Positions 15,095 through 23,868 of a stretch of DNA of 64,000 nt are shown piece by piece (within the stretch, counting starts at the first letter, position 1; every line of letters starts with the position of its first letter). A model generated the notes under the pieces. The model was not told the DNA's origin and searched no databases. It was given only the letters and a program-made list of their open reading frames with translations. The DNA is from Sulfuriferula plumbiphila. Its GTDB lineage: Bacteria; Pseudomonadota; Gammaproteobacteria; Burkholderiales; Sulfuriferulaceae. A program made the translations under genes and the position numbers. The stretch spans positions 682,001 to 746,000 of the forward strand of contig NZ_AP021884.1 of NCBI RefSeq assembly GCF_009938015.1, read 5' to 3'.

Positions 15095-15628
15095 ATGTCT
15101 CGTGTAGCTAAAAATCCGGTTGCTGTGCCTGCAGGTGTCGAAGTGACCCTGAGTGCTGATGCAATTACCGTCAAAGGCCCGCTGGGCACGTTGGTGCAAC
15201 GTGCCAATGCGGATGTTGTCGTCGAGCGTGATGGCGATGCCCTGCAATTCAGGGCTGCTTTTGAAACCATTCGTTCCAATTCCATGTCCGGCACCATGCG
15301 CGCATTATTGGCCAACATGGTGCAGGGGGTGACCAAGGGCTTTGAGAAAAAACTGACTCTGGTGGGTGTGGGTTATCGTGCCCAGGCCGCCGGGGATGTG
15401 TTGAATCTTTCTCTGGGTTATTCGCATCCGGTTGTGCACAAGATGCCCGTCGGCGTGAAAGTGGAAACGCCCAGCCAGACCGAGATCCTGATCAAGGGTA
15501 TTGATCGCCAGCAAGTTGGACAGGTGGCCGCTGACGTGCGCGCCTATCGTAAGCCTGAGCCCTATAAAGGCAAAGGTGTGCGCTACGCCAATGAAGTTGT
15601 TGTGATCAAAGAAACCAAGAAAAAATAG
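15095..15628 (+). CDS. rplF: 50S ribosomal protein L6
   Basis: L6 (177 residues) lies near the factor-binding region and has two related domains. [28 protein letters not shown] and the C-terminal [16 protein letters not shown] are conserved. Confidence 0.96.
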   Translation: MSRVAKNPVAVPAGVEVTLSADAITVKGPLGTLVQRANADVVVERDGDALQFRAAFETIRSNSMSGTMRALLANMVQGVTKGFEKKLTLVGVGYRAQAAGDVLNLSLGYSHPVVHKMPVGVKVETPSQTEILIKGIDRQQVGQVAADVRAYRKPEPYKGKGVRYANEVVVIKETKKK

Positions 15629-15641
15629 GTAAGGGTTAATC

Positions 15642-15995
15642 ATGGACAAGAATACCGCGCGTCTGCGCAGAGCACGCAAAACCCGTGCTCGCATTGCAGA
15701 GCAAAAAGTCACCCGCCTCGTGGTGTACCGCTCCAACTGCCATATCTACGCACAGATTATCGATGCAGCAGGCGCCAGGGTGCTGGTCAGCGCCTCCACC
15801 GTCGAAGTCGATGTGCGCAAGGAGGTTGCCAGCGGTGGCAACATCAGTGCTGCAGTTGCGGTGGGCAAGCGTATCGCCGAAAAAGCCAGGAGTCTTGGCA
15901 TCAGCGAAGTGGCGTTTGACCGTTCCGGATTCCGTTACCACGGACGCGTCAAGGCTTTGGCCGACGCTGCCCGCGAGCATGGCCTGAGCTTCTAA
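15642..15995 (+). CDS. rplR: 50S ribosomal protein L18
   Basis: L18 (117 residues) binds 5S rRNA with L5 and L25. The arginine-rich start [18 protein letters not shown] and the segments [16 protein letters not shown] and [23 protein letters not shown] are typical. Confidence 0.96.
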   Translation: MDKNTARLRRARKTRARIAEQKVTRLVVYRSNCHIYAQIIDAAGARVLVSASTVEVDVRKEVASGGNISAAVAVGKRIAEKARSLGISEVAFDRSGFRYHGRVKALADAAREHGLSF

Positions 15996-16007
15996 TTGGG
16001 GTGAATG

Positions 16008-16517
16008 ATGGCAAGATTTGAAACAAATCAAGAGAGTACCGACGGCCTGCGTGAGAAGATGGTTGCCGTTAACCGTGTGACCAAGGTTGTGAAGGGTGGC
16101 CGTATCCTGGGCTTTGCCGCACTGACCGTGGTCGGTGATGGTGATGGCGGCATCGGTATGGGTAAAGGCAAGTCGCGTGAAGTGCCGGTTGCGGTGCAGA
16201 AGGCAATGGATGAGGCGCGCCGCAAACTGGTTAAAGTCAACCTCAAAAACGGCACCCTGCATCACGCCGTAATAGGCAAGCATGGCGCTGCAGTGGTTTA
16301 CATGCAGCCGGCCTCCGAAGGTACCGGTATTATCGCCGGCGGCCCAATGCGTGCCGTGTTCGAAGTGATGGGCGTGCATAACATCCTGGCCAAGTGTATA
16401 GGCTCCACCAATCCTTATAACGTGGTGCGTGCAACCATCAACGGTCTGCTACAGGTAAATTCTCCTTCGGAAATTGCTGCCAAGCGCGGCAAATCCATCG
16501 AAGAGATCATGGAGTAA
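16008..16517 (+). CDS. rpsE: 30S ribosomal protein S5
   Basis: S5 (169 residues) is a translation-accuracy protein near the mRNA entry. [19 protein letters not shown] and [16 protein letters not shown] are diagnostic; the spectinomycin-loop region [14 protein letters not shown] is intact. Tandem ATG codons lie at 16005 and 16008; the second fits the GGGGTGA site better. Confidence 0.96.
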   Translation: MARFETNQESTDGLREKMVAVNRVTKVVKGGRILGFAALTVVGDGDGGIGMGKGKSREVPVAVQKAMDEARRKLVKVNLKNGTLHHAVIGKHGAAVVYMQPASEGTGIIAGGPMRAVFEVMGVHNILAKCIGSTNPYNVVRATINGLLQVNSPSEIAAKRGKSIEEIME

Positions 16518-16520
16518 GTG

Positions 16521-16709
16521 ATGACTGCTACTGCCAAAACGATGAAGGTGACGCTGGTTAAAAGCGTTATTGGTACCAAACAATCCCACCGTGCCTGCGT
16601 CCGCGGTCTGGGTCTGCGGCGTATGCACCATACCGTGGAAGTGCTGGACACCCCGGCCAATCGCGGCATGGTCAACAAAGTCAATTATCTCGTGAAGTGC
16701 GAGGGCTAA
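16521..16709 (+). CDS. rpmD: 50S ribosomal protein L30
   Basis: L30 (62 residues) is a small bacterial ribosomal protein. [20 protein letters not shown] and [12 protein letters not shown] are conserved. The ATG at 16521 is preferred over an adjacent in-frame GTG at 16518 that abuts the rpsE stop. Its own stop is followed directly by the rplO ATG. Confidence 0.95.
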   Translation: MTATAKTMKVTLVKSVIGTKQSHRACVRGLGLRRMHHTVEVLDTPANRGMVNKVNYLVKCEG

Positions 16710-17144
16710 ATGCAACTTAATACTATCAAACCTGCCGGCGGCAGCAACAGCGCAAGGCGCCGCGTCGGTCGTGGCATAGGTAGCGGCCTGGGCAAGACTG
16801 CAGGTCGTGGCCACAAGGGACAAAAGTCGCGTGCTGGCGGCTTTCATAAAGTCGGTTTCGAAGGTGGACAAATGCCTTTGCAGCGCCGTCTGCCGAAACG
16901 GGGTTTTGTTTCGCTGAGCGCAGGCGATACTGCACAAGTGCGGTTGTCCGATCTGGACAAGCTGCCGGTTGATGACATCGATATCCTGGTGCTCAAGCAG
17001 GCTGGCATTGTCCATGCCCGTGCCAAGACGGCGAAAGTGATTCTGTGCGGCCAATTAAAGCGTGCGGTGAAGCTGCATGGTGTATTGGCCACTCAAGGTG
17101 CGCGCGCAGCTATTGAAGCTGCCGGCGGCAGCTTCGCGGAATAA
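16710..17144 (+). CDS. rplO: 50S ribosomal protein L15
   Basis: L15 (144 residues) is a late-assembly protein with a glycine- and lysine-rich extended N-terminus ([20 protein letters not shown]). [18 protein letters not shown] is the conserved core. It starts on the base after the rpmD stop and ends three bases before secY. Confidence 0.96.
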   Translation: MQLNTIKPAGGSNSARRRVGRGIGSGLGKTAGRGHKGQKSRAGGFHKVGFEGGQMPLQRRLPKRGFVSLSAGDTAQVRLSDLDKLPVDDIDILVLKQAGIVHARAKTAKVILCGQLKRAVKLHGVLATQGARAAIEAAGGSFAE

Positions 17145-17147
17145 ATC

Positions 17148-18473
17148 TTGGCTGCGAATAAGCCCAGTACTGGTGGTGCCGACAAATTCGGCGATTTGAA
17201 GCGGCGCTTGCTGTTCCTGATCGGTGCGCTGGTGGTGTACCGCATCGGCGCGCATATTCCGGTACCTGGCATTGACCCGGTTACCTTGGAGCAGTTATTC
17301 CGTTCTCAGGAGGGCGGCATCCTGGGCATGTTTAACATGTTCTCGGGTGGTGCGTTGTCGCGCTTCACCGTGTTTGCGCTGGGGATCATGCCGTATATTT
17401 CGGCATCCATCATTATGCAGCTGCTGACGGTGGTTTCCCCGCAATTGGAAGCGCTGAAGAAAGAAGGCGAGAGTGGGCGCCGCAAGATAACCCAGTACAC
17501 CCGATATGGCACCGTGGCGTTGGCCTTTTTTCAGGGGCTGGGTATTGCCATCGCGCTGGAGGCGCAGCCTGGTCTGGTGATCGATCCGGGCTATATGTTC
17601 CGTCTGACGGCGGTAATGACGCTAGTTGCCGGCACCATGTTCCTGATGTGGCTGGGTGAGCAGATTACCGAGCGCGGCATTGGTAACGGTATTTCGATGA
17701 TTATTTTCGGTGGTATTGTTGCCGGGCTGCCCCATGCGATTGGGGGCACGCTGGAGTTGACGCGTACGGGCGCGTTCTCGATACCGCTGGTGCTGCTGTT
17801 GTTCGTTGCGGTAGTGCTGGTAACTGCGTTGGTGGTGTTTGTGGAGCGCGGCCAGCGCAAAATTCTGGTGAATTACGCCAAGCGCCAGGTGGGGAATAAG
17901 GTTTATGGCGGGCAAAGTTCGCACCTGCCGCTCAAGCTGAACATGGCTGGGGTGATTCCGCCGATTTTTGCCTCGAGCATCATTTTGTTCCCGGCAACCC
18001 TGGCTGGCTGGTTTGGTAGCCATGAAAGCATGAGCTGGTTGAAAGATGTCGGCGCGACTTTGTCACCGGGGCAGCCGATTTACGTGATTCTGTATGCGTC
18101 TGCAATTGTCTTTTTCTGTTTTTTCTATACCGCCCTGGTGTTTAACCCCAAGGAGACGGCAGATAACCTTAAAAAGAGCGGCGCGTTTGTACCGGGAATT
18201 CGTCCTGGTGAGCAGACCGCACGTTACATCGACAAGATTATGGGGCGTTTGACCCTGGTGGGTGCAATCTACATCACGCTGGTGTGTTTGCTGCCCGAGT
18301 TTCTGATCGTGAAATTTAATGTGCCGTTCTATTTTGGTGGCACCTCACTGCTGATCATTGTGGTGGTGACCATGGATTTCATGGCACAGGTTCAGGCCTA
18401 CATCATGTCCCACCAATATGAGGGGCTGCTCAAGAAGGCGAACTTCAAGGGTAATGGTTTTGTTTCGCGCTAA
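17148..18473 (+). CDS. secY: protein translocase subunit SecY
   Basis: SecY (441 residues) forms the protein-conducting channel of the inner membrane with SecE and SecG. About ten hydrophobic segments are visible. Conserved features are [34 protein letters not shown] (split here across the first periplasmic loop) and the cytoplasmic loop VNYAKRQVG. The start is TTG at 17148, three bases after rplO; no ATG fits the family N-terminus. A rare start codon may limit output relative to ribosomal proteins. Confidence 0.97.
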   Translation: MAANKPSTGGADKFGDLKRRLLFLIGALVVYRIGAHIPVPGIDPVTLEQLFRSQEGGILGMFNMFSGGALSRFTVFALGIMPYISASIIMQLLTVVSPQLEALKKEGESGRRKITQYTRYGTVALAFFQGLGIAIALEAQPGLVIDPGYMFRLTAVMTLVAGTMFLMWLGEQITERGIGNGISMIIFGGIVAGLPHAIGGTLELTRTGAFSIPLVLLLFVAVVLVTALVVFVERGQRKILVNYAKRQVGNKVYGGQSSHLPLKLNMAGVIPPIFASSIILFPATLAGWFGSHESMSWLKDVGATLSPGQPIYVILYASAIVFFCFFYTALVFNPKETADNLKKSGAFVPGIRPGEQTARYIDKIMGRLTLVGAIYITLVCLLPEFLIVKFNVPFYFGGTSLLIIVVVTMDFMAQVQAYIMSHQYEGLLKKANFKGNGFVSR

Positions 18474-18493
18474 GCGGTTGGTGAATCGATAGT

Positions 18494-18712
18494 ATGTCAA
18501 AAGAAGATACCATCCAGATGCAAGGCGAGGTTCTGGAAACCCTGCCGAATGCGACTTTCAGGGTCAAGCTGGAAAATGGTCATGTGGTGCTTGGGCACAT
18601 CTCCGGGAAAATGCGCATGCACTACATCCGCATTCTGCCAGGAGACAAGGTGACGGTTGAGTTGACGCCTTATGATTTGACCAAAGCTCGAATCACGTTC
18701 CGCGCCAAGTAG
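18494..18712 (+). CDS. infA: translation initiation factor IF-1
   Basis: IF-1 (72 residues) is an OB-fold protein that occupies the 30S A site. [20 protein letters not shown] and [18 protein letters not shown] are diagnostic. Its place between secY and rpmJ is usual for betaproteobacteria, unlike the isolated infA of E. coli. Confidence 0.97.
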   Translation: MSKEDTIQMQGEVLETLPNATFRVKLENGHVVLGHISGKMRMHYIRILPGDKVTVELTPYDLTKARITFRAK

Positions 18713-18755
18713 CTTATTTGCCCGTGCAGCGCACGGTTATGTTGAGGAGTTTTTC

Positions 18756-18869
18756 ATGAGAGTACAGGCGTCTGTTAAAAAAATCTGCCGTAAGTGCAAG
18801 ATTGTACGTCGCAAAGGCGTGGTACGGGTAATCTGTGAAGACCCACGTCACAAGCAACGCCAAGGCTGA
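18756..18869 (+). CDS. rpmJ: 50S ribosomal protein L36
   Basis: A 37-codon gene read directly from the sequence. The product [20 protein letters not shown] and onward carries Cys11, Cys14, Cys27 and His32, the zinc-binding (C+) form of L36. A GAGGAG site precedes the ATG. It sits between infA and rpsM, its conserved position. Confidence 0.95.
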   Translation: MRVQASVKKICRKCKIVRRKGVVRVICEDPRHKQRQG

Positions 18870-18890
18870 CTGTTTCAGCTTGGCTTTAAA

Positions 18891-18899
18891 TGATAGAAT
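18891..18899 (+). promoter_or_regulatory. possible extended -10 promoter before rpsM
   Basis: TGATAGAAT (TG-n-TAGAAT) stands 30 bases before rpsM. No convincing -35 box lies 16-18 bases upstream, so the call rests on the extended -10 alone. There is no room for an E. coli-like S4-binding alpha leader. Confidence 0.3.
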
Positions 18900-18928
18900 T
18901 CTATGTTTTTCGATTCCGGAGTGATTAG

Positions 18929-19291
18929 ATGGCCCGTATCGCAGGGGTAAACATCCCGAACCACCAACATGCCGAAATTGCACTCACTGCAATTTACGGT
19001 ATCGGCCGCACCGTATCGCGCAAGATTTGTGCGGACGCGGGTGTGAATACTGCAGCCAAGATCAAGGATCTGACCGACGCTGAGATGGAAAAGCTGCGCG
19101 AAGGCGTGGCCAGGCACACGGTTGAGGGTGACCTGCGCCGCGAAGTCACCATGAACATCAAGCGTCTTATGGATATGGGCTGCTACCGTGGTATGCGCCA
19201 CCGTCGCGGTTTGCCACTGCGTGGCCAGCGCACTCGTACTAACGCCCGCACCCGCAAAGGCCCGCGCAAGGCCGTTCGCGCGACCAAATAA
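18929..19291 (+). CDS. rpsM: 30S ribosomal protein S13
   Basis: S13 (120 residues) contacts the P-site tRNA and L5 across the subunit bridge. [43 protein letters not shown] and a basic tail identify it. It begins the alpha operon block (rpsM-rpsK-rpsD-rpoA-rplQ). Confidence 0.97.
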   Translation: MARIAGVNIPNHQHAEIALTAIYGIGRTVSRKICADAGVNTAAKIKDLTDAEMEKLREGVARHTVEGDLRREVTMNIKRLMDMGCYRGMRHRRGLPLRGQRTRTNARTRKGPRKAVRATK

Positions 19292-19305
19292 AGGATCAGA
19301 GAATC

Positions 19306-19695
19306 ATGGCTAAGGCGAATATCAGAGTCCGTAAAAAGGTCAAAAAGAATGTGGCGGAAGGCATTGCCCACATTCATGCATCCTTTAACAACACCATCGT
19401 CACCATCACCGACCGGCAGGGCAATGCCCTGTCCTGGGCGACTTCGGGTGGTGCAGGTTTTAAAGGCTCACGCAAAAGCACCCCATTTGCCGCCCAGATT
19501 GCTGCTGAAAATGCAGGCAAGCTGGCGCAGGAATGTGGCGTCAAGAATCTTGAAGTACGCATTAAAGGGCCAGGTCCAGGCCGTGAGTCTGCAGTTCGCG
19601 CACTCAACAACGCCGGTTTTAAAATAACCAGCATCTCCGACGTGACGCCAGTGCCCCATAATGGCTGCCGTCCGCCCAAGAAACGCCGTATCTAA
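19306..19695 (+). CDS. rpsK: 30S ribosomal protein S11
   Basis: S11 (129 residues) lies on the 30S platform. [33 protein letters not shown] and the C-terminus [13 protein letters not shown] are the family hallmarks. Confidence 0.97.
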   Translation: MAKANIRVRKKVKKNVAEGIAHIHASFNNTIVTITDRQGNALSWATSGGAGFKGSRKSTPFAAQIAAENAGKLAQECGVKNLEVRIKGPGPGRESAVRALNNAGFKITSISDVTPVPHNGCRPPKKRRI

Positions 19696-19709
19696 AGCAG
19701 GAGTCCAAC

Positions 19710-20339
19710 GTGGCCAGAAATCTTGATGCTAAATGCCGCCAGTGTCGTCGTGAAGGCGAGAAGCTATTTCTGAAGGGCGAGAAGTGCTTCACCGACAAGT
19801 GTGCGATTGAACGTCGCCCTTACCCTCCCGGTCAGCACGGCCAGAAGAAGAACAATCGCCTTTCCGATTATGGCGTTCAGCTGCGCGAAAAGCAGAAACT
19901 GCGTCGTACCTATGGCGTGCTTGAGCGCCAGTTCCGTGATGTGTACAAAGAAGCCGACCGCCAGCGCGGTGTGACCGGTGAAAACCTGTTGCAGATCCTG
20001 GAGAGCCGTCTGGACAACGTTGCCTTCCGTATGGGGTTTGGTGCTTCGCGCGCCGAATCCCGCCAGGTCGTGCGTCACAACAGCATCCTGGTGAATGGCA
20101 AGCGCGTGAACATTCCGTCCTATGTGGTCAAACCCGGCGACGTGGTGGAAGTGTGCGAAAAATCCAGGCAGCAGTTGCGCATCAAGGCAGCCTTGCAGGC
20201 TGCCGAGCAGCGCGGTTTTCCGGAGTGGGTTGAGGTAAGTGCGAAAGACATGAAAGGCACTTACAAAGCCAAGCCACAACGCGCCGAACTGCCCGCTACC
20301 ATCAACGAGCATCTCGTGGTGGAATTGTACTCCAAGTAA
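19710..20339 (+). CDS. rpsD: 30S ribosomal protein S4 (zinc-finger form)
   Basis: S4 (209 residues) is a primary 16S binder and fidelity protein. The N-terminus carries Cys9, Cys12, Cys26 and Cys31, the zinc-binding form of S4. The S4 RNA-binding domain contains [20 protein letters not shown]. The start codon is GTG at 19710, with AGGAG upstream. It precedes rpoA, as in the classical alpha operon. Confidence 0.97.
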   Translation: MARNLDAKCRQCRREGEKLFLKGEKCFTDKCAIERRPYPPGQHGQKKNNRLSDYGVQLREKQKLRRTYGVLERQFRDVYKEADRQRGVTGENLLQILESRLDNVAFRMGFGASRAESRQVVRHNSILVNGKRVNIPSYVVKPGDVVEVCEKSRQQLRIKAALQAAEQRGFPEWVEVSAKDMKGTYKAKPQRAELPATINEHLVVELYSK

Positions 20340-20372
20340 TCCCGACGCTTTTATGTATGAGGGACACCGTTT

Positions 20373-21356
20373 ATGCAAAGCAGTACCGCCGATCTATTGA
20401 AGCCCCGTATCATCGACGTTGAGAGCGTCTCGCCGTTACGCGCCCGTGTCATCATGGAGCCGTTCGAGCGTGGTTACGGGCATACGTTGGGCAATGCCCT
20501 GCGTCGTATTCTGTTGTCATCCATGCCAGGCGCTGCTCCAACTGAAGTTTCCATCAGCGGCGTGTTGCACGAGTATTCGACCCTGGAAGGGGTTCAGGAA
20601 GACGTGGTTGACATCCTGCTGAACCTGAAAGGTATCGCGCTCAAGTTGAATGACCGTAGTGAAGTGTTGCTCAAGCTGAAAAAATCCAGCGAAGGTGCGG
20701 TGACCGCCGGTGACATCGAAGTCGGTCACGATGTGGAAATTCTCAACCCGGATCATGTCATTGCTCACCTGACCAAAGGTGGGAAGCTGGACATGGAAAT
20801 CAAGGTTGAACAGGGGCGCGGCTACCAGCCGGTTTCCGTACGTCGCCAGCCGGAAGACACGCAAACCCTCGGCGCAATCAAACTGGACGCCTCGTTCAGC
20901 CCAGTGCGTCGCGTAGCTTATGCGGTGGAAAGTGCGCGCGTTGAACAGCGCACTGACCTGGACAAACTGGTGCTGGACGTGGAAACCAACGGCACCATCG
21001 AACCAGAAGAGGCGGTGCGTTATGCCGCCCGCATTCTGGTGGACCAGCTGGCGTTGTTTGCTGATCTGAAGGGGACTCCAGTCGCTGCCGAGTTGCCCAA
21101 AGTTGCACAGGTTGATCCCATGCTGCTGCGTCCGGTGGACGATTTGGAGTTGACTGTGCGTTCTGCTAATTGTCTGAAAGCAGAAAACATTTACTATATC
21201 GGCGATCTGATTCAGCGCAGTGAGACCGAGCTGCTCAAGACGCCTAACCTGGGGCGCAAGTCGCTCAACGAAATCAAGGACGTGCTGGCTTCCAAGAGCC
21301 TCAGCCTGGGAATGAAACTCGAAAACTGGCCGCCCGCAGGTCTTGAGAAGCCGTAA
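20373..21356 (+). CDS. rpoA: DNA-directed RNA polymerase subunit alpha
   Basis: Alpha (327 residues) nucleates core enzyme assembly through its N-terminal domain ([20 protein letters not shown]) and contacts UP elements and activators through the C-terminal domain. The latter contains [19 protein letters not shown], including the DNA-contacting arginine equivalent to E. coli Arg265, and the helix-hairpin-helix [11 protein letters not shown]. Length is normal. Confidence 0.98.
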   Translation: MQSSTADLLKPRIIDVESVSPLRARVIMEPFERGYGHTLGNALRRILLSSMPGAAPTEVSISGVLHEYSTLEGVQEDVVDILLNLKGIALKLNDRSEVLLKLKKSSEGAVTAGDIEVGHDVEILNPDHVIAHLTKGGKLDMEIKVEQGRGYQPVSVRRQPEDTQTLGAIKLDASFSPVRRVAYAVESARVEQRTDLDKLVLDVETNGTIEPEEAVRYAARILVDQLALFADLKGTPVAAELPKVAQVDPMLLRPVDDLELTVRSANCLKAENIYYIGDLIQRSETELLKTPNLGRKSLNEIKDVLASKSLSLGMKLENWPPAGLEKP

Positions 21357-21377
21357 TTAAGCAGAAGGAATATAACG

Positions 21378-21767
21378 ATGCGCCACCGTCTTGCCAATCG
21401 CAAACTGAATCGCACCAGCAGCCACCGTGCTGCGCTGTTGCGCAACCTGACCAACGCCCTGCTGCGTCACGAGGTTATCAAAACCACCTTGCCCAAGGCG
21501 AAGGAGCTGCGTCGCGTTGCCGAGCCCATGATTACCCTGGGTAAAAAGCCCTCGCTGGCTAACCGTCGTCTGGCCTTCAACCGTCTGCGCGACCGTGACA
21601 TGGTGGTCAAGCTGTTCGATGAGCTGGGCCCGCGTTTTGCCAGCCGCAACGGCGGCTATTTGCGCATCCTCAAATACGGTTTCCGTGATGGTGACAATGC
21701 ACCCATGGCGTTGATCGAGATGGTGGATCGTGCCGAAGATGCCGGCGTGGTCGAAGCTGCAGAATAA
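21378..21767 (+). CDS. rplQ: 50S ribosomal protein L17
   Basis: L17 (129 residues) begins [17 protein letters not shown], followed by the conserved [18 protein letters not shown]; the C-terminal part includes [17 protein letters not shown]. It is the last gene of the ribosomal block and is followed after 15 bases by a strong terminator. Confidence 0.97.
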   Translation: MRHRLANRKLNRTSSHRAALLRNLTNALLRHEVIKTTLPKAKELRRVAEPMITLGKKPSLANRRLAFNRLRDRDMVVKLFDELGPRFASRNGGYLRILKYGFRDGDNAPMALIEMVDRAEDAGVVEAAE

Positions 21768-21782
21768 GTATTCTTGATAAAC

Positions 21783-21810
21783 AAAAAGGCCGGGCTTGCC
21801 CGGCTTTTTT
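21783..21810 (+). terminator. rho-independent terminator after rplQ
   Basis: GCCGGGC (21789-21795) pairs with GCCCGGC (21798-21804), followed by TTTTTT (21805-21810); AAAAA upstream would let it work on the opposite strand as well. It ends the ribosomal superoperon. Confidence 0.9.
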
Positions 21811-21854
21811 GTCTTCTGCATAGTGTCGGACTTGATCTGTATGCGAGCTTGGTC

Positions 21855-22589
21855 ATGATCGTATTGTTCACTGATTTTGGCGCACACGATCCCTATGCAG
21901 GGCAGGTCAGGGCGCGCCTGTCAGTTGAAGCGCCAGGACAGCTGGTAGTGGATTTGCTGCACCAGGTTCCGGATTTCAATGCCCATGCCGGCGCGCATCT
22001 GCTGGCTGCATTTGCGGCAGGATTTCCACCGGCTAGCGTATTCCTGGCCGTGGTGGATCCGGGAGTGGGCACAGACCGCGCTGGCGCCGTCGTTAGCGCA
22101 GGCGGGCATTGGTATGTCGGGCCGGACAATGGTCTGCTGTCGATAGTGGCCGGACGCGATCGACAGGCCAAAATCTGGCACATAGACTGGCAGCCGGAGC
22201 TGTTATCCAGCACCTTTCATGGGCGCGACCTGTTTGCCGTGATTGCGGCAGAAATTGCGCGCGGTGAATTTCCTGCGCACAAATTATTGCCGGCCAACAA
22301 ACTACAAGTCGAGTTCGATACGGATGATCTGGCACGGATCATTTATATCGACCACTATGGCAATGCGTTTACCGGCATTCGTGCAGCAGGCATCCCGCCA
22401 TCCAGCCGGGTGCGTGTGCGCGGCATGGAACTGGGCCATGGCGAGACGTTTGGAAGGCTCGGCAGGGGGCAAGGTTTCTGGTTCGGCAACAGCGTGGACC
22501 TGCTCGAACTGGCGGTCAATCGCGGCAGCGCGGCTGCGGATTTCGGCTTGCAGGTGGGGGATGTGGTTAGTGTGCTGAAGCCCAACTAG
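21855..22589 (+). CDS. SAM hydroxide adenosyltransferase (DUF62 family)
   Basis: A 244-residue member of the DUF62 family, which hydrolyses S-adenosylmethionine to adenosine and methionine and shares its fold with SAM-dependent chlorinase and fluorinase. Seen here: LFTDFGAHDPYAGQ at the N-terminus, VVDPGVGTDRAG, YVGPDNGLLS, and IDHYGNAFTGI in the C-terminal domain. The ATG at 21855 is chosen because the start at 21774 would place 27 unrelated residues over the terminator. It converges with the glycerate kinase, overlapping by four bases. The cellular role in bacteria is unclear. Confidence 0.85.
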   Translation: MIVLFTDFGAHDPYAGQVRARLSVEAPGQLVVDLLHQVPDFNAHAGAHLLAAFAAGFPPASVFLAVVDPGVGTDRAGAVVSAGGHWYVGPDNGLLSIVAGRDRQAKIWHIDWQPELLSSTFHGRDLFAVIAAEIARGEFPAHKLLPANKLQVEFDTDDLARIIYIDHYGNAFTGIRAAGIPPSSRVRVRGMELGHGETFGRLGRGQGFWFGNSVDLLELAVNRGSAAADFGLQVGDVVSVLKPN

Positions 22590-23866
22590 GCGATCAGAAT
22601 GGCGCGGTAATCATTCACGTTGGTACGCGTGGGTCCGGTTACCAACAAGTCGCCCAGGGCGGCGAAGCAGGTATGGCTATCGTGGCTGGCCAATAATCTT
22701 GCGGGATTGAGCCCAAGCGCCTGTGCGCGTGACAGCGTATCCGGGCCAATCAGTGCGCCGGCATTGTTTTCGGTGCCGTCGATACCGTCGGTGTCGGCAG
22801 CCAGCGCATAAATCGCATCCATGCCGTGCAGTTCGATCGCCAGCGCCAGCAGGTATTCAGCGTTGCGGCCACCGCGCCCGCTGCCTTGCGTTGCCACGGT
22901 AGTTTCGCCGCCCGACAGCAGGACCAGCGGGCGCGCAGCGCCGCTGTTGGCCAGGATTTGGCGTACCCGATGCACGTGTATCTGCGCAACCTGCTGCGAC
23001 GACTGCGTTTCAGCCTCGTTGACAATGGTTGCCGTGACCCCCTGTGTCTGGAAATAGTCCACGGCTGCGCGGAGCATCTGCCGGGCGCCGCCGATGACGC
23101 GGTTTTCCGTGCGTGCGAAGCAGGTATCGCCAGGCTTGGGCGTATCGGCGATCTCGCCTTTAGCACCGCGCCGCAGGTACGCATGGACGGCAGCATCGGC
23201 TTCGATCCGGAACCGCTCGAGTATCGCGAGCGCGTCACCAAACGTGCTGGGATCGGCACAGCACGGGCCGGATGCGATGTGGGTAGGGTCATCGCCCGTC
23301 ACGTCGGACAGGATCAGTGCGCGTACTTGTGCAGCCCCGGCAGCGCGTGCCAGTTGACCGCCTGCAAGCTGGGTGAGATGTTTGCGTACCGTGTTGATAT
23401 CCTGAATGGATGCGCCTGAATTGACCAGTGCGCGCGTAACCCGGCGCAGCGCCTGCAGGCTGATACCGGCAACCGGCAATGCCAGCAGGCTGGAGCCACC
23501 GCCGGATATCAGCGCGAGCAGTAAATCGTTCCGGGTAAGGGTAGCGGCCCGTGCCAGCATTTGTTGTGCAGTCTCTGCGCCACGCCCATCGGGGAGCGGA
23601 TGGCTGGCCTCAATGACTGCAATGCGCCGGGTTGGCAGGCTGTGTTGATAGCGTGTGACGACCAGTCCCTGTAATGGCGCACTGTCAGGCCAGTGCGCTT
23701 CCACCGCGCACGCCATACTGGCGGCAGCCTTGCCTCCTCCCAGCACCAGCGTGCGTCCGCTGGGTGGGGCGGGTAGATAGGGCGGCACCAGCCGCAGCGG
23801 ATCAGCGCCTGCCAGGGCGGCGTGAAACGAGGCAATCAGCAGCGCGCGCGCCTGGGCCGTCTGCAT
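22586..23866 (-). CDS. glycerate 2-kinase (MOFRL family)
   Basis: A 426-residue class II glycerate kinase, converting glycerate to 2-phosphoglycerate with ATP; older annotations call the family hydroxypyruvate reductase (TtuD). Visible motifs are VLGGGKAAASMA, ISGGGSSLLALP, LSDVTGDDPTHIASGP and, in the C-terminal MOFRL domain, LSGGETTV and GRGGRNAEYLLALA with AADTDGIDGTE. It lies two bases downstream of uvrA on the same strand. The exact substrate cannot be told from sequence. In an autotroph it could salvage photorespiratory glycerate, which is inference. Confidence 0.85.
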   Translation of the reverse strand: MQTAQARALLIASFHAALAGADPLRLVPPYLPAPPSGRTLVLGGGKAAASMACAVEAHWPDSAPLQGLVVTRYQHSLPTRRIAVIEASHPLPDGRGAETAQQMLARAATLTRNDLLLALISGGGSSLLALPVAGISLQALRRVTRALVNSGASIQDINTVRKHLTQLAGGQLARAAGAAQVRALILSDVTGDDPTHIASGPCCADPSTFGDALAILERFRIEADAAVHAYLRRGAKGEIADTPKPGDTCFARTENRVIGGARQMLRAAVDYFQTQGVTATIVNEAETQSSQQVAQIHVHRVRQILANSGAARPLVLLSGGETTVATQGSGRGGRNAEYLLALAIELHGMDAIYALAADTDGIDGTENNAGALIGPDTLSRAQALGLNPARLLASHDSHTCFAALGDLLVTGPTRTNVNDYRAILIA

Positions 23867-23868
23867 TT

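Noticed and set aside
22586-22589. Overlap of the SAM hydrolase and glycerate kinase genes as a sign of a wrong call
   Set aside because: Both have complete family motifs; the 4-base overlap is simply convergent stop codons.
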